The translations under genes were made by a program, and so were the position numbers. A stretch of DNA of 64,000 nt from Paulownia fortunei (lineage: Eukaryota; Streptophyta; Magnoliopsida; Lamiales; Paulowniaceae), in contig CM033120.1 in the NCBI GenBank assembly GCA_019321725.1, positions 4,619,341 to 4,683,340 on the forward strand, in the 5' to 3' direction. The notes beneath the pieces were generated by a model. That model made no database searches and had not been told where the DNA came from. It saw nothing but the letters and a program-made list of their open reading frames with translations. Below are positions 37,801 to 53,600 of the stretch, in pieces. The stretch's first letter is position 1, and every line of letters starts with the position of its first letter.

Positions 37801-40800
37801 TAAAATTTGTTTTAATACTTAATTTGATGAGTTATGTTCTAGTAAAATATCTGGATCCTTTATTGAATTTTTTTAATATATTTAAGTAATTAAAAATTTA
37901 TTTTTTGTAATATTGAATATTTATAATTTTTTTATTTTTCTTTTAATTTTGGTTCCAATTTTATATGTTTTGAACATTTATTCGATGAGTTATTGTACTT
38001 GTATAATTTAATTTATATTTTAAAATTAATTGTTGTCAAAATAAATTTATTTTTATTTTAAATCTTTATTCCATTTTATTAGATGTTAATTTTTTTCAAT
38101 ATAATATAGTTGTTATATTAGTAACATTTAGTATATATTTTAACTTAATTTACTTAAAATATAGAAAAGAATTTCAATTATCAAATCTTTTGAATGGTAA
38201 TATATATTAGTGAGCTATATATTTTTGCTACTTTATAAATTAAAATATTTTAAAAACAATTTAATTATTTTTAGATCAATATTGTCAAATTAAATTAGTA
38301 ATAATTTTAATTAATTACTATTTAAATTAAAATATATTTTCGATGCATATTAACTTTGTAAATATTTTAAAGTCATATTAGTGTTCTAAAATTAAATGAA
38401 ATATTTATTTGTAAATTAATTGTAAATTTTTAATTAATATTGTTTAGAAAATTACTTTTGTCATATTTAATTTGTATTACTTATTTTTGTATTTAATTTA
38501 CATTTTGACTTGAATTTTTTTAAATTTTTTTAAATTTTTTAGTTATTCTAAATGGAAATTGTTATGTGAAGGCAAAAAGAAGAAACAATATTTATATTAA
38601 AACCTATAATAGTTACATAAACTTAAAATATTTTTAACTATTGCAAAGCTAAATTAATTGTTTATTAAAGTAAAATATATTTACTTTAAAATATTCCATG
38701 CAAATTTTATATTTTTGTATTTAATTCAATTTGCATTTTTGTTTGATTTTATTTACTCTTTAGTTATTCTAAATTCACTATTTAATCTAATTGAATTACC
38801 ATATTTTTGAATTTTGAAAAATGAAGTTTCACTATTCTTACACTAATGTTCTAAAGTTTAATTAATTGTATATTTCAAAGTAAGGAAATAAATTATATTT
38901 TGCTTTTCAAATCTTCACTACTTATTGATTAAATTTTTAATTTATTTCACATTGTATTTTTTTAAGATTTTAAATGTTTTAAATATTTATATTTTTGTGT
39001 TATTATGTGTACTAGTAAATGTCAATATATACTTTTAAATTAAAATTTTATATCTTAACAATTGAATACATTATTTATTTAGTTTTTTGTTAATTGTAGT
39101 TTTGTTTTTAATATATTTAAATTTGTTTTAATACTTAATTTGATGAGTTATGTGCTAGTAAAATATATGGATCCTTTATTGGATTTTTTTTTAATATATT
39201 TAAGTAATTAAAAATTTATTTTTTTAACATTGAATATTTATAATTTATTTATTTTTCTTTTAATTTTGGTTCCAATTTTATACGTTTTTAACATTTATTC
39301 GATGAGTTATTATACTTGTATAATTTAATTTATATTTAAAATTAATTGTTGTCAAAATAAATTTATTTTTGTTTTAAATCTTGATTCCATTTTATTAGAT
39401 GTTAATCTTTTTTCAATATAATATAGTTGTTATATTAGTAACATTTAGTATATATTTTAACTTAATTTACTTAAAATATAGAAAAGAATTTCAATTATCA
39501 AATCTTTTGAATGATAATATATATTAGTGAGCTATATATTTTTGCTACTTTATAAATTAAAATATTTTAAAAACAATTTAATTATTTTTAGATCAATATT
39601 GTAAAATTAAATTAGTAATAATTTTAATTAATTACTATTTAAATTAAAATATATTTTCGATGCATATTAACTTTGTAAATATTTTAAAGTCATATTAGTG
39701 TTCTAAAATTAAATGAAATATTTATTTGTAAATTAATTGTATATTTTTAATTAATATTATTTAGAAAATTACTTTTGTCATATTGAATTTGTATTACTTA
39801 TTTTTTGTAATTAATTTATATTTTGATTTGAATTTTTTTTAAACACTTTTATATTTTTTAGTTATTTTAAATGAAAACTGTTATGTGAAGGCAAAAAGAA
39901 GAAACAGTATTTTTGTTAAAACCTATAATAGTTAAAATAAACTAAAAATATTTTTAACTGTTGTAAAGCTAAATTAATTGTATGTTAAATTAAAATATAT
40001 TTACTTTAAAATATTCCATCCAAATTTTATATTTTTGTATTTAATTCAATTTGCATTTTTGTTTGATTTTATTTACTCTTTAGTTATTCTAAATTCACTA
40101 TTTAATCTAATTGAATTACCATATTTTTGAATTTTGAAAAATGAAGTTTCACTATTCTTACACTAATGTTCTAAAGTTTAATTAATTGTATATTTCAAAG
40201 TAAGGAAATAAATTATATTTTGCTTTTCAAATATTCACTACTTATTGATTAAATTTTTAATTTATTTCACATTGTATTTTTTTAAGATTTTAAATGTTTT
40301 AAATATTTAAATTTTTATGTTATTATGTGTACTAGTAAATGTTAATATACACTTTTAAATTAAAATTTGTTGTAATACTTAATTTGATGAGTTATGTGCT
40401 AGTAAAATATCTGAATCCTTTATTGAATTTTTTTAATATATTTAAGTAATTAAAAATTTATTTTTTGTAATATTGAATATTATATATTTTTTTATTTTTC
40501 TTTTAATTTTGGTTCCAATTTTATACGTTTTGAACATTTATTCGATGAGTTATTGTACTTGTATAATTTAATTTATATTTTAAAATTAATTGTTGTCAAA
40601 ATATTTATTTTTATTTTAAATCTTTATTCCATTTTATTAGATGTTAATTTTTTTCAATATAATATAGTTGTTATATTAGTAACATTTAGTATATATTTTA
40701 ACTTAATTTACTTAAAATATAGAAAAGAATTTCGATTATCAAATCTTTTGAATGGTAATATATATTAGTGAGCTATATATTTTTGCTACTTTATAAATTA

Positions 40801-41571
40801 AAATATTTTAAAAACAATTTAATTATTTTTAGATCAATATTGTCAAATTAAATTAGTAATAATTTTAATTAATTACTATTTAAATTAAAATATATTTTCG
40901 ATGCATATTAACTTTGTAAATATTTTAAAGTCATATTAGTGTTCTAAAATTAAATGAAATATTTATTTGTAAATTAATTGTAAATTTTTAATTAATATTG
41001 GTTAGAAAATTACTTTTGTCATATTTAATTTGTATTACTTATTTTTGTATTTAATTTACATTTTGACTTGAATGTTTTTAAATTTTTTTATATTTTTTAG
41101 TTATTCTAAATGGAAATTATTATGTGAAGGCAAAAAGAAGAAACAATATTTATATTAAAACCTATAATAGTTACATAAACTAAAAATATTTTTAACTGTT
41201 GTAAAGCTAAATTAATTGTATGTTAAATTAAAATATATTTACTTAAAATATTCCATCCAAATTTTATATTTTTGTATTTAATTCAATTTGCATTTTTGTT
41301 TGATTTTATTTACTCTTTAGTTATTCTAAATTCACTATATAATCTAATTGAATTATCATATTTCTGAATTTTAAAAAATGAAGTTTCACTATTCTTACAC
41401 TAATGTTCTAAAGTTTAATTAATTGAATATTTCAAAGTAAGGAAATAAATTATATTTGCTTTTCAAATATTCCACTACTTATTGATTAAATTTTTAATTT
41501 ATTTCACATTGTATTTTTTTAAGATTTTAAATGTTTTAAATATTTAAATTTTTATGTTATTATGTGTACTA
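34836..41571 (+). repeat. Satellite array 2: 1.23-1.32 kb unit, about 5.3 tandem copies
   Basis: The marker AAAGCTAAATTAATTGT recurs with AAAGCT ending at 34860, 36178, 37410, 38650, 39970 and 41208, giving units of 1318, 1232, 1240, 1320 and 1238 bp plus a partial of about 370 bp. Units 1 and 4 are longer because they carry an extra 84 bp or so around 35264 and 39053. The longest open frame (40553-40768) is low complexity and not a gene. Individual motifs resemble the reverse complement of array 1. Confidence 0.95.
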
Positions 41572-41609
41572 GTAACACCATTTAAATACTAATATTTAAA
41601 TGGTGTTAC
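41572..41609. repeat. 38 bp palindrome at the boundary of arrays 2 and 3
   Basis: GTAACACCATTTAAATA is followed by CTAA and then its exact reverse complement, giving 17 bp arms with a 4-base loop. One arm resembles the TTTAAATGGTGTA phrase of array 3. It sits exactly where array 2 stops, so it may be the scar of the rearrangement that joined the arrays. Confidence 0.9.
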
Positions 41610-44600
41610 AATTATTTAGCTTCTCTTAGTGTATATATTTTAGGATTTTATTATTATTTTTATTTATTATATGTAATTTATTGATTTGAATTGTGTATGT
41701 AAAGTAGTGTATATTTAGAATTTTGTTCAATATAAAATATTGTGATTTTGTTTATAATTATATTTAATATCAGTATTTTAATTATTTAAATGGTGTATGT
41801 GAATAAAGTAATTATTATTTATTTACTATGTATATTACTTGAGTAATCAAAATCAAATTTTTAATATAAAAATTGTATATATTGAATATTTTATTTCTTG
41901 TTTTTTGAAAATTTCAAGTTACAAAGTGCATTTTCTTGCATTGTATTACTTTATTTTGAACAATTTTATTTTAGTAATATTACAATATAGCTAAAAAGTA
42001 GTATATTCCATATGTATTTATTTATTTAGTATGAGTAATTTATTGATTTGAATGGTGTACGTAAAGTAGTGTGTATCATTTTATTTATTTAAAGAGTGCA
42101 TGTGAACAAAAATATTTATTATTTATTTACAACGTATATTTTATATACGTAGTTGATAAAATTATCATTTATGAAATAAACTTCTCTTAGTGTATATTTT
42201 AGGATTTTATTATTATTTTTATTTATTATATGTAATTTATTGATTTGAATGGTGTACGTAAAGTAGTGTGTATCATTTTATTTATTTAAAGAGTGTATGT
42301 GAACAAAAATATTTATTATTTATTTACAATGTATATTTTATATATGTAGTTGATAAAATTATGATTTACGAAATAAACTTCTCTTAGTGTATATTTAGAA
42401 TTTTATTATTATTTTTATTTATTATATGTAATTTATTGATTTGAATGGTGTACGTAAATTAGTGTGTATCATTTTATTTATTTAAAGAGTGCATGTGAAC
42501 AAAAATATTTATTATTTATTTACAATGTATAATTTATATACGTAGTTGATAAAATTATGATTTATGAAATAAACTTCTCTTAGTGTATATTTTACATTTT
42601 ATTATTATTTTTATTTATTATATGTAATTTGTTGATTTGAATATTGTACGTAAAGTAGTGTATATTTAGAATTTTGTTCAATATTAAATGTTGTGATTTT
42701 ATTTATAATTATATTTAATATCAGTATTTTATTTATTTAAATGGTGTATGAGAATAAAGTATTTATTATTCATTTACTATGTATATTACTTGAGTAATCG
42801 AAATCAAATTTTTAATTTAAAAATTCTATAGATATTGTACATTTTATTTTGTGTTTTTTGAAAATTTCAAGTTACAAAGTGCATTTTCTTGCATTGTATT
42901 ACTTTATTTTGAACAATTTTATTTTAGTAATATTACAATATAGCTAAAAAATAGTATATTCCATATGTATTTATTTATTTAGTATGAGTAATTTATTGAT
43001 TTGAATGTTGTACGTAAAGTAGTGTATATTTAGAATTTTGTTCAATATTAAATGTTGTGATTTTATTTATAATTATATTAATATCAGTATTTTATTTATT
43101 TAAATGGTGTATGTGAATAAAGTAATTATTATTTATTTACTATGTATATTACTTGATTAATCAAAATTAAATTTTTAATATAAAAATTATATATAATGAA
43201 TATTTTATTTCTTGTTTTTTGAAAATTTCAAGTTACAAAGTGCATTTTCTTGCATTGTATTACTTTATTTTGAACAATTGTATTTTAGTAATATTACAAT
43301 ATAGCTAAAAAATAGTATATTCCATATATATTTTATTTATTTAGTATGAGTAATTTATTTATTTGAATGGTGTACGTAAAGTAGTGTGTATCATTTTATT
43401 TATTTAAAGAGTGCATGTGAACAAAAATATTTCTTATTTATTTACAATGTATATTTTATATACGTAGTTGATAAAATTATGATTGATGAAATAAACTTCT
43501 CTTAGTGTATATTTTAGGATTTTATTATTATTTTTATTTATTATATTTAATTTATTGATTTGAATGGTGTACGTAGAGTAGTCTGTATCATTTTATTTAT
43601 TTAAAGAGTGCATGTGAACAAAAATATTTATTATTTATTTACAATGTATATTTTGTATATGTAGTTGATAAAATTATTATTTATGAAATAAACTTCTCTT
43701 AGTGTATATATTTTACGATTTTATTATTATTTTTATTTATTATATGTAATTTATTGATTTGAATTGTGTATGTAAAGTAGTGTATATTTAGAATTTTGTT
43801 CAATATAAAATATTGTGATTTTGTTTATAATTATATTTAATATCAGTATTTTAATTATTTAAATGGTGTATGTGAATAAAGTAATTATTATTTATTTACT
43901 ATGTATATTACTTGAGTAATCAAAATCAAATTTTTAATATAAAAATTGTATACTTTGAATATTTTATTTCTTGTTTTTTGAAAATTTGAAGTTACAAAGT
44001 GCATTTTCTTGCATTGTATTACTTTATTTTGAACAATTTTATTTTAGTAATATTACAATATAGCTAAAAACTAGTATATTCCATATGTATTTATTTATTT
44101 AGTATGAGTAATTTATTGATTTGAATGGTGTACCTAAAGTAGTGTGTATCATTTTATTTATTTAAAGAGTGCATGTCAACAAAAATATTTATTATTTATT
44201 TACAATGTATATTTTATATACGTAGTTGATAAAATTATCATTTATGAAATAAACTTCTCTTAGTGTATATTTTAGGATTTTATTATTATTTTTATTTATT
44301 ATATGTAATTTATTGATTTGAATGGTGTACGTAAAGTAGTGTGTGTCATTTTATTTATTTAAAGAGTGCATGTGAACAAAAATATTTATTATTTATTTAC
44401 AATGTATATTTTGTATACGTAGTTGATAAAATTATGATTTATGAAATAAACTTCTCTTAGTGTATATTTTAGGATTTTATTATTATTTTTATTTATTATA
44501 TGTAATTTATTGATTTAAATGTTGTACGTAAAGTAGTGTATATTTAGAATTTTGTTCAATATGAAATGTTGTGATTTTATATATAATTATATTTAATATC

Positions 44601-47600
44601 AGTATTTTAATTATTTAAATAGTGTATGTGAATAAAGTATTTATTATTTATTTACTCTGTATATTACTTGAGTAATCAAAATCAAATTTTTAATTTACAA
44701 ATTCTATAGATATTGTACATTTTATTTTGTGTTTTTTGAAAATTTCAAGTTACAAAGTGCATTTTCTTGCATTGTATTACTTTATTTTGAACAATTGTAT
44801 TTTAGTAATATTACAATATAGCTAAAAACTAGTATATTCCATATGTATTTATTTATTTAGTATGAGTAATTTATTGATTTGAATGGTGTACCTAAAGTAG
44901 TGTGTATCATTTTATTTATTTAAAGAGTGCATGTCAACAAAAATATTTATTATTTATTTACAATGTATATTTTATATACGTAGTTGATAAAATTATCATT
45001 TATGAAATAAACTTCTCTTAGTGTATATTTTAGGATTTTATTATTATTTTTATTTATTATATGTAATTTATTGATTTGAATGGTGTACGTAAAGTAGTGT
45101 GTATCATTTTATTTATTTAAAGAGTGTATGTGAAGAAAAATATTTATTATTTATTTACAATGTATATTTTATATACGTAGTTGATAAAATTATGATTTAC
45201 GAAATAAACTTCTCTTAGTGTATATTTAGAATTTTATTATTATTTTTATTTATTATATGTAATTTATTGATTTGAATTGTTTACGTAAAGTAGTGTATAT
45301 TTAGAATTTTGTTCAATATAAAATATTGTGATTTTGTTTATAATTATATTTAATATCAGTATTTTAATTATTTAAATGGTGTATGTGAATAAAGTAATTA
45401 TTATTTATTTACTATATATATTACTTGAGTAATCAAAATCAAATTTTTAATATAAAAATTGTATATATTGAATATTTTATTTCTTGTTTTTTGAAAATTT
45501 CAAGTTACAAAGTGCATTTTCTTGCATTGTATTACTTTATTTTGAACAATTTTATTTTAGTAATATTACAATATAGCTAAAAACTAGTATATTCCATATG
45601 TATTTATTTATTCAGTATGAGTAATTTATTGATTTGAATGGTGTACGTAAAATAGTGTGTATCATTTTATTTATGTAAAGAGTGCATGTCAACAAAAATA
45701 TTTATTATTTATTTACAATGTATATTTTACATACGTAGTTGATAAAATTATCATTTATGAAATAAACTTCTCTTAATGTATATTTTAGGATTTTATTATT
45801 ATTTTTATTTATTATATGTAATTTATTGATTTGAATGGTGTACGTAAAGTAGTGTGTATCATTTTAGTTATTTAAAGAGTGTATGTGAAGAAAAATATTT
45901 ATTATTTATTTACAATGTATATTTTATATACGTAGTTGATAAAATTATGATTTACGAAATAAACTTCTCTTAGTGTATATTTAGAATTTTATTATTATTT
46001 TTATTTATTATATGTAATTTATTGATTTGAATGGTGTACGTAAATTAGTGTGTATCATTTTATTTATGTAAAGAGTGCATGTGAACGAAAATATTTATTA
46101 TTTATTTACAATGTATATTTTATATACGTAGTTGATAAAATTATGATTTATGAAATAAACTTCTCTTAGTGTATATTTTACAATTTTATTATTATTTTTA
46201 TTTATTATATGTAATTTGTTGATTTGAATGTTGTACGTAAAGTAGTGTGTATCATTTTATTTATTTAAAGAGTGTATGTGAAGAAAAATATTTATTATTT
46301 ATTTACAATGTATATTTTATATACGTAGTTGATAAAATTATGATTTATCAAATAAACTTCTCTTAGTGTATATATTTTAGGATTTTATTATTATTTTTAC
46401 TTATTATATGTAATTTATTGATTTGAATGGTGTACGTAGAGTAGTGTGTATCATTTTATTTATTTAAAGAGTGCATGTGAACAAAAATATTTATTATTTA
46501 TTTACAATGTATATTTTGTATACGTAGTTGATAAAATTATGATTTATGAAATAAACTTCTGTTAGTGTATATATTTTAGGATTTTATTATTATTTTTATT
46601 TATTATATGTAATTTATTGATTTGAATTGTTTACGTAATGTAGTGTATATTTAGAATTTTGTTCAATATAAAATATTGTGATTTTGTTTATAATTATATT
46701 TAATATCAGTATTTTAATTATTTAAATGTGTATGTGAATAAAGTAATTATTATTTATTTACTATATATATTACTTGAGTAATCAAAATCAAATTTTTAAT
46801 ATAAAAATTGTATATATTGAATATTTTATTTCTTGTTTTTTGAAAATTTCAAGTTACAAAGTGCATTTTCTTGCATTGTATTACTTTATTTTGAACAATT
46901 TTATTTTAGTAATATTACAATATAGCTAAAAACTAGTATATTCCATATGTATTTATTTATTCAGTATGAGTAATTTATTGATTTGAATGGTGTACGTAAA
47001 GTAGTGTGTATCATTTTATTTATGTAAAGAGTGCATGTCAACAAAAATATTTATTATTTATTTACAATGTATATTTTACATACGTAGTTGATAAAATTAT
47101 CATTTATGAAATAAACTTCTCTTAATGTATATTTTAGGATTTTATTATTATTTTTATTTATTATATGTAATTTATTGATTTGAATGGTGTACGTAAGTAG
47201 TCTGTATCATTTTATTTATTTAAAGAGTGCATGTGAACAAAAATATTTATTATTTATTTACAATGTATATTTTATATACGTAGTTGATAAAATTATGATT
47301 TACGAAATAAACTTCTCTTAGTGTATATTTAGAATTTTATTATTATTTTTATTTATTATATTTAATTTATTGATTTGAATGGTGTACGTAGAGTAGTCTG
47401 TATCATTTTATTTATTTAAAGAGTGCATGTGAACAAAAATATTTATTATTTATTTACAATGTATATTTTATATACGTAGTTGATAATATTATTATTTATG
47501 AAATAAACTTCTCTTAGTGTATATATTTTACGATTTTATTATTATTTTTATTTATTATATGTAATTTATTGATTTGAATTGTGTATGTAAAGTAGTGTAT

Positions 47601-50600
47601 ATTTAGAATTTTGTTCAATATAAAATATTGTGATTTTGTTTATAATTATATTTAATATCAGTATTTTAATTATTTAAATGGTGTATGTGAATAAAGTAAT
47701 TATTATTTATTTACTATGTATATTACTTGAGTAATCAAAATCAAATTTTTAATATAAAAATTGTATACTTTGAATATTTTATTTCTTGTTTTTTGAAAAT
47801 TTGAAGTTACAAAGTGCATTTTCTTGCATTGTATTACTTTATTTTGAACAATTTTATTTTAGTAATATTACAATATAGCTAAAAACTAGTATATTCCATA
47901 TGTATTTATTTATTTAGTATGAGTAATTTATTGATTTGAATGGTGTACCTAAAGTAGTGTGTATCATTTTATTTATTTAAAGAGTGCATGTCAACAAAAA
48001 TATTTATTATTTATTTACAATGTATATTTTATATACGTAGTTGATAAAATTATCATTTATGAAATAAACTTCTCTTAGTGTATATTTTAGGATTTTATTA
48101 TTATTTTTATTTATTATATGTAATTTATTGATTTGAATGGTGTACGTAAAGTAGTGTGTGTCATTTTATTTATTTAAAGAGTGCATGTGAACAAAAATAT
48201 TTATTATTTATTTACAATGTATATTTTGTATACGTAGTTGATAAAATTATGATTTATGAAATAAACTTCTCTTAGTGTATATTTTAGGATTTTATTATTA
48301 TTTTTATTTATTATATGTAATTTATTGATTTGAATTGTTTACGTAATGTAGTGTATATTTAGAATTTTGTTCAATATGAAATGTTGTGATTTTATTTATA
48401 ATTATATTTAATATCAGTATTTTAATTATTTAAATAGTGTATGTGAATAAAGTATTTATTATTTATTTACTCTGTATATTACTTGAGTAATCAAAATCAA
48501 ATTTTTAATTTACAAATTCTATAGATATTGTACATTTTATTTTGTGTTTTTTGAAAATTTCAAGTTACAAAGTGCATTTTCTTGCATTGTATTACTTTAT
48601 TTTGAACACTTGTATTTTAGTAATATTACAATATAGCTAAAAATAGTATATTCCATATGTATTTATTTATTTAGTATGAGTAATTTATTGATTTGAATGG
48701 TGTACCTAAAGTAGTGTGTATCATTTTATTTATTTAAAGAGTGCATGTCAACAAAAATATTTATTATTTATTTACAATGTATATTTTATATACGTAGTTG
48801 ATAAAATTATCATTTATGAAATAAACTTCTCTTAGTGTATATTTTAGGATTTTATTATTATTTTTATTTATTATATGTAATTTATTGATTTGAATGGTGT
48901 ACGTAAAGTAGTGTGTATCATTTTATTTATTTAAAGAGTGTATGTGAAGAAAAATATTTATTATTTATTTACAATGTATATTTTATATACGTAGTTGATA
49001 AAATTATGATTTATCAAATAAACTTCTCTTAGTGTATATATTTTAGGATTTTATTATTATTTTTACTTATTATATGTAATTTATTGATTTGAATGGTGTA
49101 CGTAGAGTAGTGTGTATCATTTTATTTATTTAAAGAGTGCATGTGAACAAAAATATTTATTATTTATTTACAATGTATATTTTGTATACGTAGTTGATAA
49201 AATTATGATTTATGAAATAAACTTCTCTTAGTGTATATATTTTAGGATTTTATTATTATTTTTATTTATTATATGTAATTTATTGATTTGAATGTTGTAC
49301 GTAAAGTAGTGTATATTTAGAATTTTGTTCAATATAAAATATTGTGATTTTGTTTATAATTATATTTAATATCAGTATTTTAATTATTTAAATGGTGTAT
49401 GTGAATAAAGTAATTATTATTTATTTACTATATATATTACTTGAGTAATCAAAATCAAATTTTTAATATAAAAATTGTATATATTGAATATTTTATTTCT
49501 TGTTTTTTGAAAATTTCAAGTTACAAAGTGCATTTTCTTGCATTGTATTACTTTATTTTGAACAATTTTATTTTAGTAATATTACAATATAGCTAAAAAC
49601 TAGTATATTCCATATGTATTTATTTATTCAGTATGAGTAATTTATTGATTTGAATGGTGTACGTAAAGTAGTGTGTATCATTTTATTTATGTAAAGAGTG
49701 CATGTCAACAAAAATATTTATTATTTATTTACAATGTATATTTTACATACGTAGTTGATAAAATTATCATTTATGAAATAAACTTCTCTTAATGTATATT
49801 TTAGGATTTTATTATTATTTTTATTTATTATATGTAATTTATTGATTTGAATGGTGTACGTAAAGTAGTGTGTATCATTTTATTTATTTAAAGAGTGCAT
49901 GTGAACAAAAATATTTATTATTTATTTACAATGTATATTTTATATACGTAGTTGATAAAATTATGATTTACGAAATAAACTTCTCTTAGTGTATATTTAG
50001 AATTTTATTATTATTTTTATTTATTATATTTAATTTATTGATTTGAATGGTGTACGTAAAGTAGTCTGTATCATTTTATTTATTTAAAGAGTGCATGTGA
50101 ACAAAAATATTTATTATTTATTTACAATGTATATTTTGTATACGTAGTTGATAATATTATTATTTATGAAATAAACTTCTCTTAGTGTATATATTTTACG
50201 ATTTTATTATTATTTTTATTTATTATATGTAATTTATTGATTTGAATTGTGTATGTAAAGTAGTGTATATTTAGAATTTTGTTCAATATAAAATATTGTG
50301 ATTTTGTTTATAATTATATTTAATATCAGTATTTTAATTATTTAAATGGTGTATGTGAATAAAGTATTTATTATTTATTTACTATGTATATTACTTGAGT
50401 AATCAAAATCAAATTTTTAATATAAAAATTGTATACTTTGAATATTTTATTTCTTGTTTTTTGAAAATTTGAAGTTACAAAGTGCATTTTCTTGCATTGT
50501 ATTACTTTATTTTGAACAATTTTATTTTAGTAATATTACAATATAGCTAAAAACTAGTATATTCCATATGTATTTATTTATTTAGTATGAGTAATTTATT

Positions 50601-53600
50601 GATTTGAATGGTGTACGTAAAGTAGTGTGTATCATTTTATTTATTTAAGAGTGCATGTCAACAAAAATATTTATTATTTATTTACAATGTATATTTTATA
50701 TACGTAGTTGATAAAATTATCATTTATGAAATAAACTTCTCTTAGTGTATATTTTAGGATTTTATTATTATTTTTATTTATTATATGTAATTTATTGATT
50801 TGAATGGTGTACGTAAAGTAGTGTGTATCATTTTATTTATTTAAAGAGTGCATGTGAACAAAAATATTTATTATTTATTTACAATGTATATTTTGTATAC
50901 GTAGTTGATAAAATTATGATTTATGAAATAAACTTCTCTTAGTGTATATTTTAGGATTTTATTATTATTTTTATTTATTATATGTAATTTATTGATTTAA
51001 ATGTTGTACGTAAAGTAGTGTATATTTAGAATTTTGTTCAATATGAAATGTTGTGATTTTATTTATAATTATATTTAATATCAGTATTTTAATTATTTAA
51101 ATAGTGTATGTGAATAAAGTATTTATTATTTATTTACTCTGTATATTACTTGAGTAATCAAAATCAAATTTTTAATTTACAAATTCTATAGATATTGTAC
51201 ATTTTATTTTGTGTTTTTTGAAAATTTCAAGTTACAAAGTGCATTTTCTTGCATTGTATTACTTTATTTTGAACAATTGTATTTTAGTAATATTACAATA
51301 TAGCTAAAAACTAGTATATTCCATATGTATTTTATTTATTTAGTATGAGTAATTTATTGATTTGAATGGTGTACGTAAAGTAGTGTGTATCATTTTATTT
51401 ATTTAAAGAGTGCATGTCAACAAAAATATTTATTATTTATTTACAATGTATATTTTATATACGTAGTTGATAAAATTATCATTTATGAAATAAACTTCTC
51501 TTAGTGTATATTTTAGGATTTTATTATTATTTTTATTTATTATATGTAATTTATTGATTTGAATGGTGTACGTAAAGTAGTGTGTATCATTTTATTTATT
51601 TAAAGAGTGCATGTGAACAAAAATATTTATTATTTATTTACAATGTATATTTTGTATACGTAGTTGATAAAATTATGATTTATGAAATAAACTTCTCTTA
51701 GTGTATATTTTAGGATTTTATTATTATTTTTATTTATTATATGTAATTTATTGATTTGAATTGTGTACGTAAAGTAGTGTATATTTAGAATTTTGTTCAA
51801 TATAAAATATTGTGATTTTATTTATAATTATATTTAATATCAGTATTTTAATTATTTAAATGGTGTATGTGAATAAAGTAATTATTATTTATTTACTATA
51901 TATATTACTTGAGTAATCAAAATCAAATTTTTAATATAAAAATTGTATATATTGAATATTTTATTTCTTGTTTTTTGAAAATTTCAAGTTACAAAGTGCA
52001 TTTTCTTGCATTGTATTACTTTATTTTGAACAATTTTATTTTAGTAATATTACAATATAGCTAAAAACTAGTATATTCCATATGTATTTATTTATTTAGT
52101 ATGAGTAATTTATTGATTTGAATGGTGTACTAAAGTAGTGTGTATCATTTTATTTATTTAAAGAGTGCATGTCAACAAAAATATTTATTATTTATTTACA
52201 ATGTATATTTTATATACGTAGTTGATAAAATTATGATTTATGAAATAAACTTCTCTTAGTGTATATTTTAGGATTTTATTATTATTTTTATTTATTATAT
52301 GTAATTTATTGATTTGAATGGTGTACGTAAAGTAGTGTGTATCATTTTATTTATTTAAAGAGTGTATGTGAAGAAAAATATTTATTATTTATTTACAATG
52401 TATATTTTATATACGTAGTTGATAAAATTATGATTTACGAAATAAACTTCTCTTAGTGTATATTTTAGAATTTTATTATTATTTTTATTTATTATATGTA
52501 ATTTATTGATTTGAATGGTGTACGTAAATTAGTGTGTATCATTTTATTTATTTAAAGAGTGCATGTGAACAAAAATATTTATTATTTATTTACAATGTAT
52601 ATTTTATATACGTAGTTGATAAAATTATGATTTATGAAATAAACTTCTCTTAGTGTATATTTTACAATTTTATTATTATTTTTATTTATTATATGTAATT
52701 TGTTGATTTGAATGTTGTACGTAAAGTAGTGTATATTTAGAATTTTGTTCAATATTAAATGTTGTGATTTTTTTATAATTATATTTAATATCAGTATTTT
52801 ATTTATTTAAATGGTGTATGAGAATAAAGTATTTATTATTCATTTACTATGTATATTACTTGAGTAATCGAAATCAAATTTTTAATTTAAAAATTCTATA
52901 GATATTGTACATTTTATTTTGTGTTTTTGAAAATTTCAAGTTACAAAGTTCATTTCTTGCATTGTATTACTTTATTTTGAACAATTGTATTTCAGTAATA
53001 TTACAATATAGCTAAAAAATAGTATATTATATATGTATTTTTATTTATTAGTATGAGTAATTTATTGATTTGAATGGTGTACGTAAAGTAGTGTGTATCA
53101 TTTTATTTATTTAAAGAGTGCATGTGAACAAAAATATTTATTATTTGTTTACAATGTATATTTTATATAAGTAGTTGATCAAATTATGGTTAAAATAAAC
53201 TCTCTTAGTGTATTTTTAGGATTTTATTATTATTTTTATTATTATATGTAATTTATTGATTTGAATGGTGTACGTAAAGTAGTGTGTATCATTTTATTTA
53301 TTTAAAGAGTGCATGTGAACAAAAATATTTATTATTTATTTACAATGTATATTTTGTATACGTAGTTGATAAAATTATGATTATGAAATAAACTTCTCTT
53401 AGTGTATATTTTAGGATTTTATTATTATTTTTATTTATTATATGTAATTTATTGATTTGAATGTGTACGTAAAGTAGTGTATATTTGAATTTGTTCAATA
53501 TAAATATTGTGATTTGTTATTATATTTAATAACAGTATTTTAATTATTTAAATGGTGTATGTGAATAAAGTAATATATTTATTTACTATGTATATTACTT

